From positions 186,001-250,000 of the forward strand of contig JAUXYP010000006.1 in assembly GCA_030694265.1 (NCBI GenBank): 64,000 nt of DNA, read 5' to 3'. Numbering within the stretch: position 1 is the stretch's first letter; every line of letters begins with the position of its first letter. The notes below the pieces were generated by a model. That model saw nothing but the letters and a program-made list of their open reading frames with translations, was not told where the DNA came from and searched no databases. This stretch comes from Sulfuricurvum sp. Lineage in GTDB: Bacteria > Campylobacterota > Campylobacteria > Campylobacterales > Sulfurimonadaceae. This document shows positions 62,601 to 64,000 of this stretch, one piece after another. The position numbers and the translations under genes were made by a program.

Positions 62601-63037
62601 GTACCGCTGGTATTAACAGTTTTGGTGTTCCGGTTGCAGAAGTGCAAATGGATGGAAAAGTTGGTAAACTCAAGTACGTTGAGGGTATCAAAGGGTTTAA
62701 AGCAGAGCGTTTTGCTGAGTACAACCGCGACTCTGAAAATGTTTGGTGGGATGGATTAACAGGTTCATGGCAAAATGCTGTAGCTGCTCCACATCCAGAT
62801 CCTGTATCGGGTATGCACTGTTGGCACCATAAGGTTATGTTAGAGCCTGCTCAACCGGGTGATAAAATTGGTGATATTTTTGTAAATTATGACAATAATC
62901 TTAAAGTATATCAAGCATGGAGAGATAAACTTTCGAGAGGTTTGGATGAAAATTCAACCATACGTCGTCCTCGCCATATCAAGCGTCCATGGGTCACTCT
63001 TGAACCTACAGCATACGATGTCAATTTCAAGTCTTAG
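59645..63037 (+). CDS. Tat-exported molybdopterin oxidoreductase, PsrA-like, unusually large
   Basis: This is the catalytic subunit of a complex iron-sulfur molybdoenzyme. The Tat signal RRTFLKG starts at residue 7. The [4Fe-4S] cluster is held by C100, C103, C107 and C137, and C233 in HTNICSSNG is the likely molybdenum ligand. A MGD-binding C-terminal domain is present. At 1130 residues it is far longer than PsrA or PhsA (~760) and nearer to TtrA-type enzymes. The substrate (polysulfide, thiosulfate, tetrathionate or another sulfur oxyanion) cannot be read from the sequence. It starts 8 nt after the PsrC-like gene. Confidence 0.88.
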   Translation: MMYLESRRTFLKGAAFTVAGAAIAKGVFTTDAAAESVENSKFTNTPDSLSFYPPLDQWEGFQELDGTDWKRGGINRHGVQSEENPDGILVHDYMIVPTACSNCEASCGLTAWIDKKTMTIKKYMGNPLHPGSRGRNCAKGYAVQSQMYDPDRIPFPLKRAPGSKRGEGKWIRTTWDEAMTTIGKKMGDTIRKGDELSRKSVMFHIGRPNENGFVPQVWETLGLDAYNSHTNICSSNGRTPTIWTANDDRTSPDWANAKLIFLNSSHAADAGHYFQQSAGFIADARKKGAKMVVMDPRMSNSAGMSDLWIAAWPGTEAAIYLYLANRILNENMTDKKFVKKWFNWETLMNDQVHLDFMLEKGQITKAPTGNGFDDYMDLLKDMYAPYTLEYAVKETHVPAYKLEKLYEMFIWAGDAISTYIWRAAAAGNRGAWMGGRAAYFCIGLRGAIGTEGGTFFHHWHVISVSGKGGSSTVGQGAGGADVPKVKVWNELTWPPEWPLSTYEMSYLLPHLLTDTAWQKKWNDRGLKVPSKLAVYIPRMYNPVWINPDGFRWIEVLKDETKMELTMNLSPVWSETNWYMDYVLPVGLAGERHDQHSEATFPARWTSFRQPVLRVALEKSGWKAKNPNRATLEAHVKAGLGEVWEDNEFWFEMCVNYIDPDGSLGIKKMWESKRHPGKPVTIAEWYDAAFGDNLPKLKETATSDERYSKEEFPVYAYLRDHGAWMEEDKIYNAMERELKFEDGEVVSHGHKFDAGSMSVGTAGVISAKDHTGKEKKIGIEIDGKKMEGFETLTRKLEFFTQWATDWKWREYAMPFYPRNDKEKTEMVHLVSQVNHMYMKEENSFALNTVFRLPYNIHTRSANSKHLMEISQNHDPIWIYTKDAQRLGFKRGDAMRVKIVDTVSGLESGYFVAMAVPTEGVMPGTLACSHHGGRWKLTNHVTIPNGVTDGKVAPSTAPRDLSNKEYIKESPVNIGKEGAQIKIEDYSGTAGINSFGVPVAEVQMDGKVGKLKYVEGIKGFKAERFAEYNRDSENVWWDGLTGSWQNAVAAPHPDPVSGMHCWHHKVMLEPAQPGDKIGDIFVNYDNNLKVYQAWRDKLSRGLDENSTIRRPRHIKRPWVTLEPTAYDVNFKS

Positions 63038-63092
63038 GACTTGAACCCTTTTCCTAACCTTCTTCTCTCATGTACTTTTCAGTCGAAGTAGC

Positions 63093-63098
63093 TACAAT
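63093..63098 (+). promoter_or_regulatory. -10 element for the TorD-like chaperone gene
   Basis: TACAAT lies 26 nt upstream of the chaperone ATG, in the 87-nt gap after the molybdoenzyme gene. It suggests a separate or additional promoter. Confidence 0.4.
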
Positions 63099-63124
63099 CC
63101 CATCACTATTTAAAGGTCTGATTA

Positions 63125-63748
63125 ATGGATGAAATTATCGCACGTAGTAATATCTACGCTCTTCTTTCTCGTATAATGCTCCAAGAGCTTGACGTTGAAA
63201 TGTTGAATACACTAATGAATGACGAAACGGTTTTAGAATTCTTGCCTCACTGGAATGAGTGGGAATTGCGCGATACTATGCCTAACCAAAAGCTTTTAGA
63301 GGAATATTTAAATCCTGATTTCACGAATCTGTCACTTTTGCATTTAGTTCCTTATGAGACTTTTTACACACGTGCGGATCAAATGATTGAAACTGGCGGA
63401 GCCAACCCTGTTACGGACATGTACAGTGCCTATGATTTTATCGTGGATTATGCTGTTGCACGTGTTGTGTCATCGGATCATATTGGTGTAGAACTTGAAT
63501 TCATGCATCACTTGTGTCAGGCACAAATAAAAGCGATAGAAGAGGGTGACACTGATTCTGCCACTGAACTGCAGGCAGTTCAACATCGTTTTTTGAATAC
63601 CCATTTGCTCCAATGGGCGCCTATGTATCTTATTAATATGAAGTATGAATCACGTACTCCATTGTACTATGATGCGGCCGAAATGGCATTAGAATTTATT
63701 CTCTCTGACAATGAAATTTTAAGCGCGGTTGTAGCTAAAGCTTCATGA
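63125..63748 (+). CDS. TorD/DmsD-like molybdoenzyme chaperone
   Basis: The 207-residue all-helical protein fits the TorD family, which binds Tat signal peptides and helps insert the molybdenum cofactor. The family region DHIGVELEFMHHLCQ (about 119-133) and HLLQWAP near residue 160 are typical. TaaAGG precedes the ATG with a normal spacing. It probably serves the large PsrA-like enzyme. It overlaps the ferredoxin gene by 4 nt. Confidence 0.85.
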   Translation: MDEIIARSNIYALLSRIMLQELDVEMLNTLMNDETVLEFLPHWNEWELRDTMPNQKLLEEYLNPDFTNLSLLHLVPYETFYTRADQMIETGGANPVTDMYSAYDFIVDYAVARVVSSDHIGVELEFMHHLCQAQIKAIEEGDTDSATELQAVQHRFLNTHLLQWAPMYLINMKYESRTPLYYDAAEMALEFILSDNEILSAVVAKAS

Positions 63749-64000
63749 GTCTTTTAATCCTCTCTCCAAGTTCATGTGTCAGAGCACTGAGTGTAAATTC
63801 GATTTGTACCCATTGCAGTGATGTCTGTCCGACAGGGGCTATTAGTATCACTGGGCGTCTTCCTTCTATTAATCAAGCCCAATGTGTTGGATGTGCGGGA
63901 TGTGTTTCAGTATGTCCTACGGAAGCGTTGAACCTTGATGATTTTAGCCCTACCGATTTTTTCTTCTCGTTTGCAGCAGATAAAGAAAATCTTCTTTCTT
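63745..64000 (+). CDS. Ferredoxin-like 2[4Fe-4S] protein, 3' end outside window
   Basis: The frame from ATG 63745 encodes a protein with CTHCSDVCP and CVGCAGCVSVCP, two [4Fe-4S] clusters, preceded by SSC. It runs beyond the window after 85 residues. The start overlaps the TorD-like stop (ATGA), so it is translated with the chaperone. Position suggests an electron carrier or maturation partner of the psr-like operon. Whether it continues into a larger ferredoxin-domain protein cannot be seen. Confidence 0.85.
   Translation, partial: MSLLILSPSSCVRALSVNSICTHCSDVCPTGAISITGRLPSINQAQCVGCAGCVSVCPTEALNLDDFSPTDFFFSFAADKENLLS

Overview
The window looks like a chromosomal segment of a free-living, sulfur-metabolising member of the Campylobacterota (formerly Epsilonproteobacteria), in the style of Sulfuricurvum or Sulfurimonas. 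The reasons are the lysC-hobA-holB-folP gene order (HobA is a DnaA-binding protein typical of this phylum), a CheV/CheA-REC/CheW chemotaxis set, a PEB4-type chaperone beside class II aldolase, a SorAB sulfite dehydrogenase, and a Tat-exported PsrABC-type molybdoenzyme operon. The genus is inferred from gene content only. I see no rRNA, tRNA, CRISPR array, insertion sequence or prophage. Genes are tightly packed, often with ATGA or TAATG overlaps, and no gap longer than about 230 bases lacks a gene.

Layout. 1-4271: a cut EAL-CBS-GGDEF protein followed by a SiaA/SiaB/SiaC-like partner-switching cassette. 4322-11862: greA, argC, an LpxH-like phosphoesterase, cheV, cheA (with C-terminal receiver), cheW and pepP. 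11850-13537: two unrecognised genes divergent from a DUF445 membrane protein. 13556-21613: clpB behind a probable HspR operator, a tetraheme lipoprotein, then the rpmH-rnpA-yidD-yidC-jag-mnmE-ruvX cluster. 21654-27632: sodB, an unknown gene, ilvC, a divergent polysaccharide deacetylase, dprA and sorAB. 27685-37918: queA-tatC-tatB and hemW on the minus strand, then rppH-lysC-hobA-holB-folP-antiporter and motAB on the plus strand. 37929-42789: a minus-strand block with cyclophilin, msrB, a NERD/UvrD-like protein, HU, two small HTH-associated genes, and a class III cyclase-like protein overlapped with an HTH/coiled-coil protein. 42953-57874: pyk, cmoA, nth, two tandem hybrid histidine kinases, a PEB4-like foldase, fba, an M23 peptidase, a heme-binding chemoreceptor, a cupin, aroK, a thioredoxin-fold protein and hisD. 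58065-64000: a PsrB/PsrC/PsrA-like operon with a 1130-residue catalytic subunit, its TorD-like chaperone and a ferredoxin cut by the window end.

How the parts connect. TatBC can export the two Tat substrates seen here, SorA and the PsrA-like subunit. SorAB would pass electrons from sulfite to periplasmic cytochromes. CheV/CheA/CheW, MotAB and the heme chemoreceptor form a motility set that may sense redox state or a small gas. Second-messenger potential is high: the EAL/GGDEF protein beside the Sia-like cassette, and a class III cyclase-like protein.

The strongest candidates for something less described are the Sia cassette beside an EAL-CBS-GGDEF protein, the cyclase/HTH coiled-coil pair, and a recurring arrangement in which a -10 hexamer lies 5-8 nt from the start codon, suggesting leaderless mRNAs.
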